From Phoenix dactylifera (Eukaryota; Streptophyta; Magnoliopsida; Arecales; Arecaceae), in assembly GCF_009389715.1 (NCBI RefSeq), contig NC_052395.1, forward strand, positions 3,286,001 through 3,350,000: a stretch of 64,000 nucleotides of DNA, given 5' to 3'. The notes beneath the pieces were generated by a model, which searched no databases, was not told where the DNA came from, and worked only from the letters and a program-made list of their open reading frames with translations. Within the stretch, counting starts at the first letter, position 1, and each line of letters opens with the position of its first letter. Made by a program: the position numbers and the translations under genes. Below are positions 11,057 through 22,957 of this stretch, piece after piece.

Positions 11057-14008
11057 GCTGGAGGAGAGTCCATCCAGGCTGAAGCTGTTGGAACCTACAA
11101 CTTGGAATTGCCTTCGGAAAAGCTCCTACAATTAGAAGATTGTTATTATATGCCCAAAATTACTAGAAATGTAATTTCCATTCCTTTGTTGTTAAAGAAA
11201 GGTTTTGAAATTAATGGAAAGGGCAATGGTTGCTCTATTTATTTTTCTAATAAGCATCTTTGCAATGGCATTATGGAAAATGGTCTTCTAGTTTTATTAC
11301 TTAATGACAATGTCTTTCATATTAATAAAAGCAATAAAAAAAAGAGAGAGGAAGTGAATAATACCCTCCTTTGGCATTGCCGACTTGGTCACATAAGTGA
11401 ATCAAGAATCAACAAGTTATACAAAGAAGAGTTCTTTGATCCTTATGATTATGAATCATTAGAAACTTGTAAATCTTGTCTTATGGAAAAAATGACCAAG
11501 TCTCCATTCACTGGACATGGAAAAAGGGCAAGTGAGTTATTAGGACTTATACATACAGATGTATGTGGTCCTATGACAACTCCAGCTAGAGGTGGATACT
11601 CTTACTTCATCACATTCACTAATGATTTATCAAGGTTCGGATTTGTGTATCTTATGAAACATAAATCCGAAGCCTTTGATAAGTTTAAAGAGTATCAAAG
11701 TATGGTTGAAAAACAAACCGGAAAGTGTATTAAAATCCTTCGATCTGATCGAGGAGGTGAATACCTTTCTAGTGAATTTTTAAATCATCTTAAAGAAAAG
11801 GGCATTCTCTCTGAATGGACACCTCCGTATACGCCACAACTAAATGGTGTAGCTGAACGGAGGAATCGTACTCTATTAGATATGGTAAGGTCCATGATGT
11901 GCTTTACAGATCTTTCTATTTTCTTATGGGGTTATGCCTTAGAAACTGCTACATATGTGCTAAACAGGATACCTTCAAAATCTGTATCTAGTACTCCATA
12001 TGAGATATGAAGAGGTAGAAAGCCCAATCTTAAATATTTTAAAATATGGGGCTGCCAAGCATATGTCAAAAGAAATTTTGGACATAAGCTAAGTGCTAGA
12101 TCAGATAAATGTACATTTATAGGTTATTCCAAAGAAAGTATTGGATATCTCTTCTATCACCCTACTGAACAAAAGGTATTTGTTAGTAGGCATGCCACTT
12201 TCTTAGAAAAAGAGTTTATCTTAGAAAAGGGCAGTGAAAGAAGAATTGAACTTAATGAAGTTCAAGACCTACAAATAGAAACACAAGAAATTCTTCAACC
12301 AGATGTACCCATTGATGAAGTACAACCACAACACACATCTCCTCTCCAAAGGTCAGATAGAGTGCGAAATGCACCTAAGAGGTATGGGTTTATCATTGAG
12401 AATGATGAAGCCCGCATCGTCGAAAATGATGATCCTCTGACCTATTCGGAAGCTATCATGAGTAATGACTCTAACAAATGGTTAGAAGCTATGAAATCCG
12501 AAATAGACTCTATGTATACCAACCAAGTATGGACTTTGGTTGATGCACCAGAAGGTGTAAACCCTATAGGTTGCAAATGGGTCTATAAGAAGAAGATTGG
12601 AGCGGATGGCCAAGTAGAAACCTACAAGGCTAGATTGGTGGCAAAAGGTTTCAGGCAAAAGCAAGGAATTGACTATGATGAAACTTTTTCACCAGTTGCC
12701 ATACTTAAATCTATTCGGATTTTGCTTGCAATAGCTGCATACTATGATTATGAAATTTGGCAGATGGATGTCAAAACCGCCTTCCTTAATGGTTATCTTG
12801 AGGAAGAGGTTTACATGACACAGCCAGAAGGATTTGTCTCAAGTGGGAGAGCAAATCAAGTATGCAAGCTTAAGAGATCCATTTATGGATTAAAGCAAGC
12901 ATCGAGGAGTTGGAACATCCGTTTTGATACAACAGTCAAAGAGTTTGGTTTTATCAAAAATGTGGATGAACCATGTGTGTACAAGAAGACTAGTGGGAGT
13001 GCCGTTGTCTTCTTAATATTGTATGTAGATGACATACTAATCATTGGAAATGATATTCCAATGTTACAATCGGTCAAGATTTGGCTATCAAAAAGCTTTT
13101 CCATGAAAGACTTGGGAGAAGCATCCTATATACTAGGTATAAAGATCTATAGGGATAGATCTAAAAGGATGCTAGGCTTGTCCCAGTCTAAGTACATAGA
13201 TCGTGTGCTGAAAAGATTCAGCATGGAAGGAAGTAAAAGAGGTTACTTACCTATGAGTCATGGCATACGTCTCTCTAAGAAGATGTCTCCTAAGACATCT
13301 GAAGAGAGGAATAGAATGAATTCTATTCCCTATGCTTCGGCAGTAGGATCAATTATGTATGCTATGCTATGTACTAGGCCTGATGTTGCTTATGCCTTAG
13401 GCATAACAAGCAGATTCCAGGCTGATCCAGGAGAAAATCATTGGATAGCTGTGAAAAATATTCTTAAGTACTTAAGAAGGACTAAAGATATTTTTCTAGT
13501 TTATGGAGGATCTGAGTTGAAACTAGATGGATTTTCTGATTCTAGTTTTTAATCAGATCCAGATAATAGCAAGTCCACTTCAGGATATGTCTTTACCCTA
13601 AATGGTGGTGCAGTGAGCTGGAAGAGTTCCAAGCAGCAAACTGTAGCTGACTCAACTACTGAGGCAGAATACATCGCTGCAAGTGAAGCCGCTAAGGAAG
13701 CTGTCTGGATGAAGAAGTTCATCGCTGAGTTGGGAGTAGTTCCTGAGATTGCTGGACCAGTTTCAGTTTATTGTGACAACACTGGAGCTGTTGCTCAAGC
13801 AAAGGAACCAAGATCTCATCACAAATCCGAGCACATTCTAAGACGCTTCCACCTCGTTCGAGAGATCGTCGAGAGACAAGACATAGTCATCGAACGAGTA
13901 GACACAAAGAATAATTTAGCAGACCCGTTCACTAAAGCTTTACCACAACAGCAGTTCGATCGCCACCTCGATTGTATGGGGATAAAATATAAGAACGATT
14001 GGCTTTAG
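11057..14008 (+). pseudogene. Copia-1 pol: end of protease, integrase, RT and RNase H
   Basis: In one frame it shows the protease tail (CYYMPKITRNVISIP), GAG-pre-integrase LWHCRLGHIS (about 11370), integrase with [15 protein letters not shown] and [11 protein letters not shown] with VDAPEG, VAKGFRQKQGIDY and LYVDDILI (about 13020), and RNase H with [22 protein letters not shown] and [10 protein letters not shown]. Two stops break it: TGA at 12008-12010 where Trp is expected, and TAA at 13550-13552 where Gln is expected. Both fit single C-to-T or G-to-A transitions. The frame ends TAG at 14006-14008. Apart from the stops and the insertion it is well preserved. Confidence 0.9.
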
Positions 14009-14010
14009 TG

Positions 14011-14021
14011 CAAGTGGGAGA
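14011..14021 (+). other. Polypurine tract of Copia-1
   Basis: CAAGTGGGAGA just after the RNase H stop codon and before the LTR start near 14023. Confidence 0.75.
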
Positions 14022-14022
14022 T

Positions 14023-16231
14023 TGAAAGAGTAGATGCCCTACAAGCCAATCGCAATATGTATTGCGAAAGGTTTTTTCTTTTGATTTGTCCAAATCATGT
14101 ACATGACATTTAAATATGAATAAAGGCGTTATGTTTTATCATATGCTGTTGATTATATTTATGATAAACTCCTTAGATTAGGGCAATGGTTTTAAGACTA
14201 TGATGAGATCATACTAGTGAGACTTAAAATCCTAAAATCCTAATCTTAAATATTTCCAGTCATTGGTACATTGAGTTGGGGATCAATGATTACCGGAAAG
14301 ACTGGCATGTCTTATGTATGCTCGATGCAGAGGATGATTGATCTCACAATCATTTGTGTGGAGATACTAATACAAAGATGTGGGTGCTCATTAGAGGAAT
14401 GAGTTCACTGAATTAACCTATAAAGAGAAATCTTATGAAGTCTTACTTACATGTCAAAAGATGATTCTCTTAGTGGGAGTTGTGCAACTGATCCTATGAC
14501 CTGAGATCACCATGGTATCTTGTGCACATGAACCCATATTTTGGTTTACACTCATTCATGACAATAAGTTATGTACGAGGTCTTCTGGATATGATGAATT
14601 ATGTACGAAGATTATGAGTAGGTCAACAAGGAATTAATCGCTTCTAGTAAGAGAAGATAGCATCCTATTTATTCTAATCATATGATAATTCAGGAAGCCT
14701 TTGATCAAAGTAGAATGAAAATTAGAAAGAGTTTCTAATGTTTCATTATTTGAATTATCATTAAAAGATTGAGAAAAATATGAATATGAAATTGAGTTTG
14801 ACATATATTCATACTCATATACATATTTGGGATGCAGTTTGATTAAAGGATTGAATTGCATGGTAACTTGCCACTGAAGGGTATTTTTAGTATTTCTACC
14901 AAATTCCATATTTTTCGGGTAGACATGACACATTGCTAGACGTCAATCTTGTTTTATAGGTTTGATCAAATTAAAGAGTTTAATTCGATCACCAATTAGA
15001 AAGGATTCTAATTGTTAAGTTCGGGTTCGCGCAGTTTGGACTTAAATCGATTAGAAGAGTTCTAATCAAGTTGGGTCAACTCGCACTCACATCTATTGCT
15101 GGCTAAGTATGGAACCCAATGGGTCACACACAAGGAAACTTATTAAGGATCTAATTGGATTAGATCATGTTTGCAAGATAAACATCCTAGCAGGTGTTGC
15201 AAACCTTAGCTCCTAATTCGAATTGGATTCGAATCTGATTCTTAATTGATCTAATTTGATTAGATCATATTCTAATATGGGTTAGCCAAGAGTTGGCATC
15301 TAATTGGCTTGGTTTGAGTCTAATTGGATTAGATTTAATAAATCATTCAATCTAGACCGTTAGATCTTGATCTACCATTGGATGAAGACATAATGGAGAG
15401 TTGGTTTAACCCAATTGGATTGGGTTAGAGGATGGCCACCATAATTGACCATTGGATCTTAATTCCACCATTGGATGAAGACATAATGGGTCAAGTGAAT
15501 GGCGCCTTGCATTGGAGCCCTTAGATCATCATCATGAAAGATCAAGAGGTGAGGCGTGATGGACATGTGATTAGCATGTGATGTTGACTTGGTCAAGATA
15601 TGGCACCATATGAAAGGACATATCATTTGATATACCTCCTCACTTGATCTGCACCTCCTCTTATTTGATATGGCCCTTTAGACGATGCCCTTTCATGAGA
15701 GGATGTGTGGATGGGATGCATCCTTTGGAGATGCATCCCTACACCTATTATAAATAGGTTAGCACTCCATGGGTTTCATCATTCCAATTCCATCCCACTC
15801 CTCTCTTCTTTCTTTCTTACATTAGTTTTTTTCTTTCTAGCATTGCTTCTAGTGTGTCCTAAGCCAAGACAAGGTGGTCTTCTTTAGGACAAAAGGATTA
15901 GAAGTGATTTTAGAAGGCTAAAGAAAAATAGAAAGAAAGGAAAGCAAGCCATTAGAGTTCTTTAGAAGAATTCTGCATTAAGGATCAAAAGTCTTTGGAG
16001 CTAAAATCTTGATCAAGTTTTCGTGTGGATCACCATTGGAGGGCGGACACTTGGACGCCTCGTGGAGATTGTACACTTTGGATTAGCGTTTGAGGTATTC
16101 TACTAATTCTGCATTTATTTTATATCATTTGATTGTAATCATTAAGGTGATCTAGGCTTAAAAGGGTTTCATGCATAGGGACTTTATTAAGAAATTTTTA
16201 AAATCCCTAGCTTCCGCTGCGCATTATAACA
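14023..16231 (+). repeat. Copia-1 3' LTR, about 2.2 kb
   Basis: It begins TGAAAGAGTAGATGCCC after the polypurine tract and appears to end GCGCATTATAACA; the TCCGCTGCGCAT near the end is common in monocot copia LTRs. It carries a TATA box (TATAAATA, 15749-15756), a CT-rich stretch after it and several copies of AATTGGATTAGAT and ATTGGATGAAGACATAATGG (15150-15490). The exact right end is uncertain because the 5' LTR is outside the window. Confidence 0.7.
15749..15756 (+). promoter_or_regulatory. TATA box of the Copia-1 LTR promoter
   Basis: TATAAATA in the context ATTATAAATAGG, about 480 bases before the LTR end, where the U3/R border would be expected. Confidence 0.6.
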
Positions 16232-17501
16232 TGCTAAAATCCTTCAATGATATGAATATTTTGTATCTATATATGTATGATACACTGTGATCCAGATAAG
16301 TAAGAAGGAAGAATAGTTTTATGATGGCTTTGTATTAAATCGTATTTTGATCATTTTGCTTTTGGTTCATAGTATAATGGGTACATATATGAGCATAACT
16401 GACACTTGCAAAATCGGACGAATGGATGTGGTGCTCTAGACTAACCATATTGTATTAGTTGCCTCATCACGGGCTAGAAAAGTGAGTGTGGTAAGTCTAA
16501 AGCTAGAAATAAATAAAAAGAAATTGTTGTGTGGATAAGAACCTGATTAAATGAATGAGAACTTTGGGCTCGTCTCGTTATAATTGGTTTGTCCCGTCAT
16601 AGGCTGAAAATATGATATTATTGGTTTGCCCCGTCATAGGTTAAAAATGTGAAATTATTGTTTGCCTCGTCATAGGCTAGAAATGTGATATTATTGGTTT
16701 GCTCCGTCACGGGCTAGAAATGTGAAACGACTGTTTACTCCATCACAGGATAGAAATGTGATACTACTATTTGCCCCATCACAGGCTAGAAATGTAATAC
16801 TATTGGTTGCCCTGTCATAGGTTGGAAATGTGATACCGTTGGTTATCCCATCATGGGCTAGAAACATGATCGGGATTTGGCCCAAAGTCGACAAAGATAA
16901 TTGATCTGGATCAAGTTAAAAAAAATGGAATGAAAAGCATTAAGAACACTAATGAAGATTTTATGAGATATCATATGATATATCACTCTTAAGTGGCTGA
17001 ATTTCTATTGATACTTGATTTACATATTTTTATTGATTATTCGAGCATTATCGATAGTTAGTTTGTGATTTCATGATACATACAACATTTTCTTACAGTT
17101 TTCAAATCTATATTATTATTGTGTTGATGTGGATGTGTAGAAATCCTTACTAGGCCGTAAAGCTTACTATCCCTTCTTTTTTCCCTTTTTTAGAGTTATA
17201 GATTGCATAGTACATGGCTATGGTTGAGATTACATATGGAGAGGATGATAGCTTACTTTTTTCTCTTTTTTAGATAGAACATCATAGATTTTAGTTGGAT
17301 AATCAAATTTTGTTGTTAGATGATCAAATTTTGTAATTGGATCAACTTCGTTATTTGATATGAGTTGAGATTATTGTTGATTACGAATATTGAGGTTGTA
17401 TTATATTTTTAGGCCTTGCATATTCTTTAGGGCTATGTTCGAAGGAGTGTTGTGCGGCTATGTCACGTGCCGAACTTGGGTGATAGGTTCGGGGTGTGAT
17501 A
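16232..17501. mobile_element. Probable gypsy LTR fragment
   Basis: No coding frame. The right end reads GATAGGTTCGGGGTGTGATA, close to the usual 3' terminus of plant gypsy LTRs (GGGGTGTGACA). A 36-bp tandem array lies inside. The left border next to Copia-1 is not defined, so Copia-1 may have inserted into it. Identity rests on the end sequence and repeat style only. Confidence 0.5.
16585..16875. repeat. 36-37 bp tandem array, eight copies
   Basis: Units of the form GTTTGCCCCGTCATAGGCTA plus GAAATGTGATATTATTG start near 16587, 16624, 16660, 16697, 16733, 16769, 16805 and 16841. Copies differ at several sites each. The repeated peptide readable on the minus strand is a by-product of the period. 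Confidence 0.88.
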
Positions 17502-17891
17502 CTTATTAGGTACTAGGTACAATAAGTTGTTACAACCTGGATGCATACAGATAGTTCAACAAAAAATCAGAACCAGAAATTTCAAATGCAAATCATATAC
17601 ATGGACACCCAATAAATCAAGCAATTGAAGATTTGCACCGGAGAGATTCATAATAATTTCTAAAAAATGATATGTTTGCAATTTAAGTAGAAAAAAACAA
17701 GAAAAACAACATTTACCGATCTGTAAGCAGAATAAATAAAAGGAAAAGGAAAAAAATAAAAGGAAAAGGGAAAAAAAAGAGAAAAATCCTTGATCTTGCA
17801 AAGCCAACACCAATTCCTAGAATGTTAATAACAAATTACATAAACAAGCACACATGACAACAAGATGTTGGGCACCAAAATGCAGAAACAC
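17502..17891. other. Intergenic; likely IQD 3' flank
   Basis: AT-rich, with A-rich tracts and no gene. The right part probably includes the 3' untranslated region of the minus-strand IQD gene, but no polyadenylation signal stands out. Confidence 0.5.
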
Positions 17892-20863
17892 TCAAAATAA
17901 AGAAGCTGATCTCTTATCATAGCAGTAGTTCTCCTTGTCCATGCTTCTTGCCATGGTTTTCCCCTTCCAAGATCTAGCATTTAATGTTTTAAAAGATGAC
18001 ACTGAATCTGAACCAGCACTACTCTTTGAGTCTATGGTAGAGAAAGCCACCCTCTTATAATAATGAAGATCCACTGATGATTGTCTGACTTTCTGTTTCG
18101 CCTTGATTGATTCTGTCAAGTTCATATAGTTTGGCTGACTTTTACTGCTCTCCTCGGTTCTTTCTGATGCTAAGATAGTGGTACCAGATATTGGGGTAGA
18201 TGTGTATATAGAAGATGATGATGGAGAATTCTCATCATACTGGAATTCAGAAGAGGAGGCAGATTGAGCTTCACAATGCTTGCTAAGCACTGATGGAGGT
18301 TTTGCTGAAACCCTGGTAGTGACATTGTTCTTTCTGATTTTTACCGACCCAGAATCTGAGTACTTTGAACATGTTCCATGGAACTCTTCACAGCTTTTAG
18401 AATAATGCGCATCAGAAGGATCAGTGTGAGCTTGTTCCATTAACCTATTCTCCCAAGGCTTTGCAGACATCCACCGTTCTAACCAGCTCCTGCCCTGGTT
18501 GCTCTTATCGTGCTCATGATGCTTGAGAGAGGCCACAGATGACTTACACCTTGTGTTCGAGGTTGACCTCCATTGCTGAAAGAAATAGTCGAAGAATGGT
18601 TCCATTCAGACTTAATGCAATGGTTAAGCCAATAATGCTTTTATCTGTGGCTCAAATCTTTGATGACTTACCTGTTGAGAAAGAGAGTAAGCAATCAACC
18701 GCTCTCTTTTCAGAGCTCCCTCTTGCCTCAACTGTAAATGGGTCCTAACTTCATCTAGCGTGCCTTGACTATCACACCATCCTTCCTGAATAACCAAAGA
18801 TATTGAGCTCAATGATTTTGTGATGCATCTGACGAGATTTCGTAATGCATCTAACAAGATCCAATGGGAGTAGCATCGAGAAAACCATGTGCAAAACTCA
18901 ACAGAGACTGGGTATCATCCACTCTTGCAGTGATGGAGTGCAACAATATTCAAGCCAATGAGTGCATTACTTTGAAACTATTTCCATAAAGATCAATTTT
19001 TAATGTACCAACCTAGACTTCTGCAAAGCCACATCAGCTCTTGGCGATGCAAAGCATAAAATTTGTGTCATCCTAATACTGTTCTTTGAAACAGATACCA
19101 AGTTAGAATTCTCAGTATCCATCCAAATCAAGTTCAAATTTATGACATGGGAAAGAAAGTTCTCAACACCCAATGCACCATATATTCAATGGGGGTCATC
19201 ATAGATCTGGTGCTGTGCATATCAAAATTCTGGTTCGGGATTCCGAGCTCAAATCCAATGCAAATATAACAAATTCAGCACCAGCAGACTAGGAGATGCA
19301 GAAATCTAGAATGGAAGATGAATTAACATCAAGCTAAGTTCTGACAACAAAATAGAGGGTGTAACTTCTAAGACGTTCAAATTTTCAGTTTTCTATCCCA
19401 GTAATATCTTTTTTCTCGGGGGAAATAGAGAAAAGAGTTAACATGGATATCCTCCCCAGCTTTTAATAATTCTATCCCACTAAGATCAAGATTTGATGGA
19501 AGCAATATGGAGAATGAATCACAAATGATTGCAATCATGCAAAAATGAAATCAGAAAAAGCAATCACCAAGATAAAATGTGATTACAAAATGACACGAAG
19601 AGAATGCTGCAATTAAAAGGTGAATCATAAGGAATGGGTAATGGTAAATGACAGAAGGTATACCTCTGCTTTCTTCAAGAGATCCATTTGGCTGCGACGG
19701 CTCTCAAGCATCTTCTGCACAGCCTGGCCCTCAGTGGTCAAGCGCACCCGCCGTGCCCGCATGCGGGCCTGGACGCGGACAAGAGCCTGCATGCACTTTA
19801 GCGTCAATGCCGCCTGCTTCCTCACCTGGCGACCTCTCACCAGTGCTTGAAGCCTTACAATCCCTCTCAGAGCCCTTCGAGCTCTTCTGGCCTACAGGTT
19901 CAAACAACTAAAGGCGTTCAAAGAAGAGAAGGATAAAAAGGAGTGGAAAGCATAGAAATGCTGCAATTTAACCATGAGCTAGAAATCTAGAGGATAAATT
20001 TTGTAGGGAAAGAACAGAGAGATCTTCATACCCTGGCAGAAAACACTAGGCGGATATTAAAAATAAGAAAAAAATTCATTTTTTTATCAAGTTCAGAGAA
20101 AAGGTTTCAAAAGAAAAGCAAATGATGCTGAAGATAAATAAGAAAGGGAAAAAGATAACACTTGGATATACTTCAACTTTTATAACAAACAGAGATGTTT
20201 CGATTACATCAATATATATATAGAAATTGTATTGTCTAAATAGAGTTGAGAGTTATTCTCCAGAAAGAAGAAGGAGAAGAAGATGAGTTTGGGGTAAAAT
20301 GTCACAAGGGGAAAAAGATAAGGAAATAGATAAAATAAAACGGTCACAATTTAGATCAGGGGAAAAAAGAAACCTTTTTTGGAGTTAAAAACACTTAAAA
20401 GAGGGATGAACAAGGACTCGATCAAACACAAATACAAGTAAGAGGAATAGTTGTAGACAGCCATCATACCAAGAATCCACGGAAGGCAGTCTGTATCCGG
20501 ATAGCGGCCCACTCCTGCCTCGCCACCTTGAAATCCCTCGGCGGCGCCCGGACCAGTGTCGCCACTGCGGCACTGAAGGCATCGGCCAATGAGGAGGTAT
20601 CGGAAGCCTCCGACGCCGACCTGTGGCTTCCACTCCTCGACCCCGAGGAGCTCCTCCATAGCTTCCACTTCCTACTCTTCCCACTCCCACTACCACCACC
20701 CACCTTGAAACGCAATCCAGTTCAGAAAACCAAACACAAATCACAAAAAGCCAATCAAGATTCGAAATTGGGGAGAGGAATGGATGCGAGTAATTACTTG
20801 GTCGTCCTTTTCCGATTTCTTGAGGCCTATGATGGATTTTATCCACTTCCCGGAGCCACCCAT
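17892..20863 (-). CDS. IQD: IQD family (IQ67-domain) calmodulin-binding protein
   Basis: Five coding exons, all phase 0: 20798-20863, 20470-20703, 19664-19891, 18672-18785 and 17892-18575, giving about 441 aa. Starts [16 protein letters not shown], the usual IQD N-terminus. The IQ67 domain spans exons 2-3 (about residues 90-155) with [28 protein letters not shown] and [18 protein letters not shown]. The exon 2/3 border splits the first IQ motif after FL, as is usual in the family. Exon 4 has [10 protein letters not shown] and [12 protein letters not shown]; exon 5 has the DUF4005 signature PNYMNLTES. Such proteins bind calmodulin without calcium dependence and act as scaffolds at microtubules, plasma membrane or nucleus; this one is basic and Ser-rich. 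It most resembles the IQD6-8 group, which I cannot settle. All introns are GT-AG. Confidence 0.9.
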
Positions 20864-21901
20864 GTCTCCACAACCGCCTCTCTGTAGAAAAATCCCAGCT
20901 TTGAGGCGTATGGGATCTAAGAGCATGTAAGAAGAGAGGCTAAGGAGAGGGAGAGACGTTGAGGGTCGGGGATGGGGGAAGAGCACGACCTTTTTAGCCG
21001 TTCGAGATTTGAAATTCAAATAACGGAAACTGACGCAAATCCCGCTCTTCAGGCCCTGCTCTTTTCTCGGTCATCGGTGGCTATAAGCCTCTCGTTTACG
21101 ACTTAAATACGAAACTGACCCTGAATCTCGGTTCCTCGCTTGAAAAAGACGAAAGAGAAGTTTACGTGGGTACCTTTTTCTTGGTTCCATGCCATGCGTC
21201 TCCTTTCCCGAGGGCCTGCAGGCCAAAAGGAAACAAAAAAAGGAGTTCCGTCTCCCATTCCCTTCCAGCTTCCAGCAACTAATGGGATTTTGGTTTTTTC
21301 CATATATAATTTTGGTGGTAAAGGCATGATGCACATCCTCCTACTCCAAGCACTAGTATGGTGACATTGGGAATCATATCTATGAGAATTTATATGGGTA
21401 TGTATTTAGTCTCCTATTGTTTATTCATTGAATAGGTTTTGAATATTTATACAGAATCAAGCAATCTAAATAATATTTTTTGGCTAATTTTTTTGAATAA
21501 GATCCTGAGTTATTACAATATCGAATATTATCTCCTCTCTGAATATGTGCATATAAATATATATACATATATATTTTTCTAGTACATTTTTTTACTTATC
21601 AAAAAATTATGCCCGTCCCTGCACAATATATAAATAAAATTGTAATGATTATATATATATTATATTATTAAATGGGAGAAAAATATATTATTTTAAATTT
21701 TATGTGCCAAATGGCCCTTAGTTCCTCTCTTTACAAGATTAATAACAAAATATGATTAAGAAGTTAAATATTTCTTAGGCATACCAAATACATTGAGCGA
21801 GAGAGGAAAGGAAGAGATTGTTTTTGAGATAGAGAGAGACAGAGGAGAGTGGAGAAACATCTATATTGGGTACATTGACCATGCGACAGGAAGTATCAAT
21901 G
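20864..21901. other. IQD upstream region
   Basis: It holds the IQD 5' leader and promoter on the minus strand: a CT-rich patch when read on that strand (about 20930-20970) and only a weak TATA-like TTATAG near 21085. From about 21400 to 21700 it is very AT-rich with ATATAT runs. No other gene is visible. Confidence 0.5.
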
Positions 21902-21906
21902 ACCAT
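21902..21906. repeat. Target-site duplication ACCAT, left copy (Tat element)
   Basis: ACCAT precedes TGTTGTGGTTC at 21907; an identical ACCAT follows the right LTR at 29476-29480. Confidence 0.88.
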
Positions 21907-22938
21907 TGTTGTGGTTCAAATTTGGCCTGAGGGTGACCACGCCGGTGGAGTCGAGGGAGCCGCCGGTGGATGGAAGGAGAAGACGGGAGCCACCTCCTAC
22001 GTGGCGGCCGTAGGCCTGCATAAAGCCTCACCAGAGTTTCCGGTGAGAACCCTCCAACGATCAAATTAGAGTGGGATCAATTTGCTCCGACCAAAGAGAG
22101 GTCCCTTAGAAGTTACCTGATTGAGCTATTTATAGTCTCGGTGGAGTGGTCCAGATGGCAGAGGCACTGTCAGCCCTCATTATAAGAGGGTGTGGCTCTG
22201 AGTCGGATGGCGCGCAGCTTAAACTGGCTGGTGGCATCTAGTACAGCCCGTTCTTAAGAACGGTAGGGTGTTGACAGTCACAGCAGGGCATGGCCGGAGT
22301 AGTCAGGGTGTCGTCTGACTGTTGAAGACCGGCTACGGAGACGTAGCATGGTAATTATTGTAATGTACGGCAACGTAAGTAGGCGTTAGATTCCCCGAAA
22401 AAAGAGGAGACCGAAAGCTCGATTTGAACACACTTGATCTTCTTGATCCTCATCCTCGGAGACCAGCACATGGGTGCGGTCGTTGGTGAGGCTGAACTCG
22501 TTGAGAGGTCGCATCATGCGTTTGGCGAGGTCGGCTTGACGAGTGTTGAAAGTAGTTCGGCTTTTCGGGTTCCGAGGTGTGCTCGGTGGAGCGCCCCGAG
22601 CTCGAAGGTCGGGGCGTACTGCTGAGGTGGGGGGCCCAAGCTTGGTTGGGACGGGTCGGCGAATGTCCGAAGGCACCTCAAGCTTAGTCGGGGGAGTCGG
22701 CGAATATCTGAAGATACCCCGAGCTTGGTCGGGGGAGTCAGCAAATATCTGAAGATACTCCGAACTTGGCTGGGGGAGTTGGCGAATATCTGAAGTTGGT
22801 GGAGCTTTTGGCGAAATTCCGAAGTCGAGCTGACTCTGGGCCGAAGTGAAGATTCGGCCAATTGGCGTCGACGTTTACTGGGCCGCAACTGGGCGGTCTT
22901 TTAGTTGTGGGCTGGACGATCCATTTTTCTCCTTATAA
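21907..22938 (-). repeat. Tat element 3' LTR (left)
   Basis: About 1032 bases, reading TTATAAGGAG to CACAACA on the minus strand; the first bases should be TGATAAGG, so one end base is changed. It contains a TATA box (22127-22134) and several near-identical units CCGAGCTTGGTCGGGGGAGT between 22625 and 22790. The 22383-22470 stretch is mostly absent from the other LTR. Confidence 0.85.
22127..22134 (-). promoter_or_regulatory. TATA box of Tat LTR
   Basis: TATAAATA on the minus strand in both LTRs (also 28738-28745), in the context GACTATAAATAGCTC. It supports transcription to the left. Confidence 0.65.
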
Positions 22939-22957
22939 TTTGCCCCCTACTTTCGAG
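22939..22957 (-). other. Polypurine tract of the Tat element
   Basis: On the minus strand this reads GAAAGTAGGGGGCAAA directly before the left LTR, the place for the plus-strand primer. Confidence 0.6.

Larger units (their letters stand above)
1..16231 (+). mobile_element. Copia-1: old Angela-like Ty1/copia element, split by a gypsy LTR; 5' LTR lies left of the window
   Basis: The element is read as leader (1-532), gag and protease start (533-1504), a foreign block (1505-11056), the rest of pol (11057-14008), polypurine tract and 3' LTR (14023-16231). The two coding halves join in frame across the duplicated ATGGC, which shows they were one polyprotein. The domain order gag, protease, integrase, RT, RNase H defines Ty1/copia, and the RNase H C-terminus plus an LTR of about 2.2 kb resemble the Angela lineage. 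Two in-frame stops and the insertion make it inactive. Lineage assignment is by eye; the copia call is firm. The left end is not visible. Confidence 0.85.

Noticed and set aside
19648..19911. Plus-strand frame opposite IQD exon 3
   Set aside because: A shadow of the IQ67-coding exon.
20385..20873. 162-codon minus-strand frame over IQD exons 1-2
   Set aside because: It is in the wrong frame and runs through an intron; the spliced IQD model explains the region.
22386..22888. Minus- and plus-strand frames of 60-125 codons
   Set aside because: All within the Tat LTR, with partial counterparts in the other LTR; no family match.
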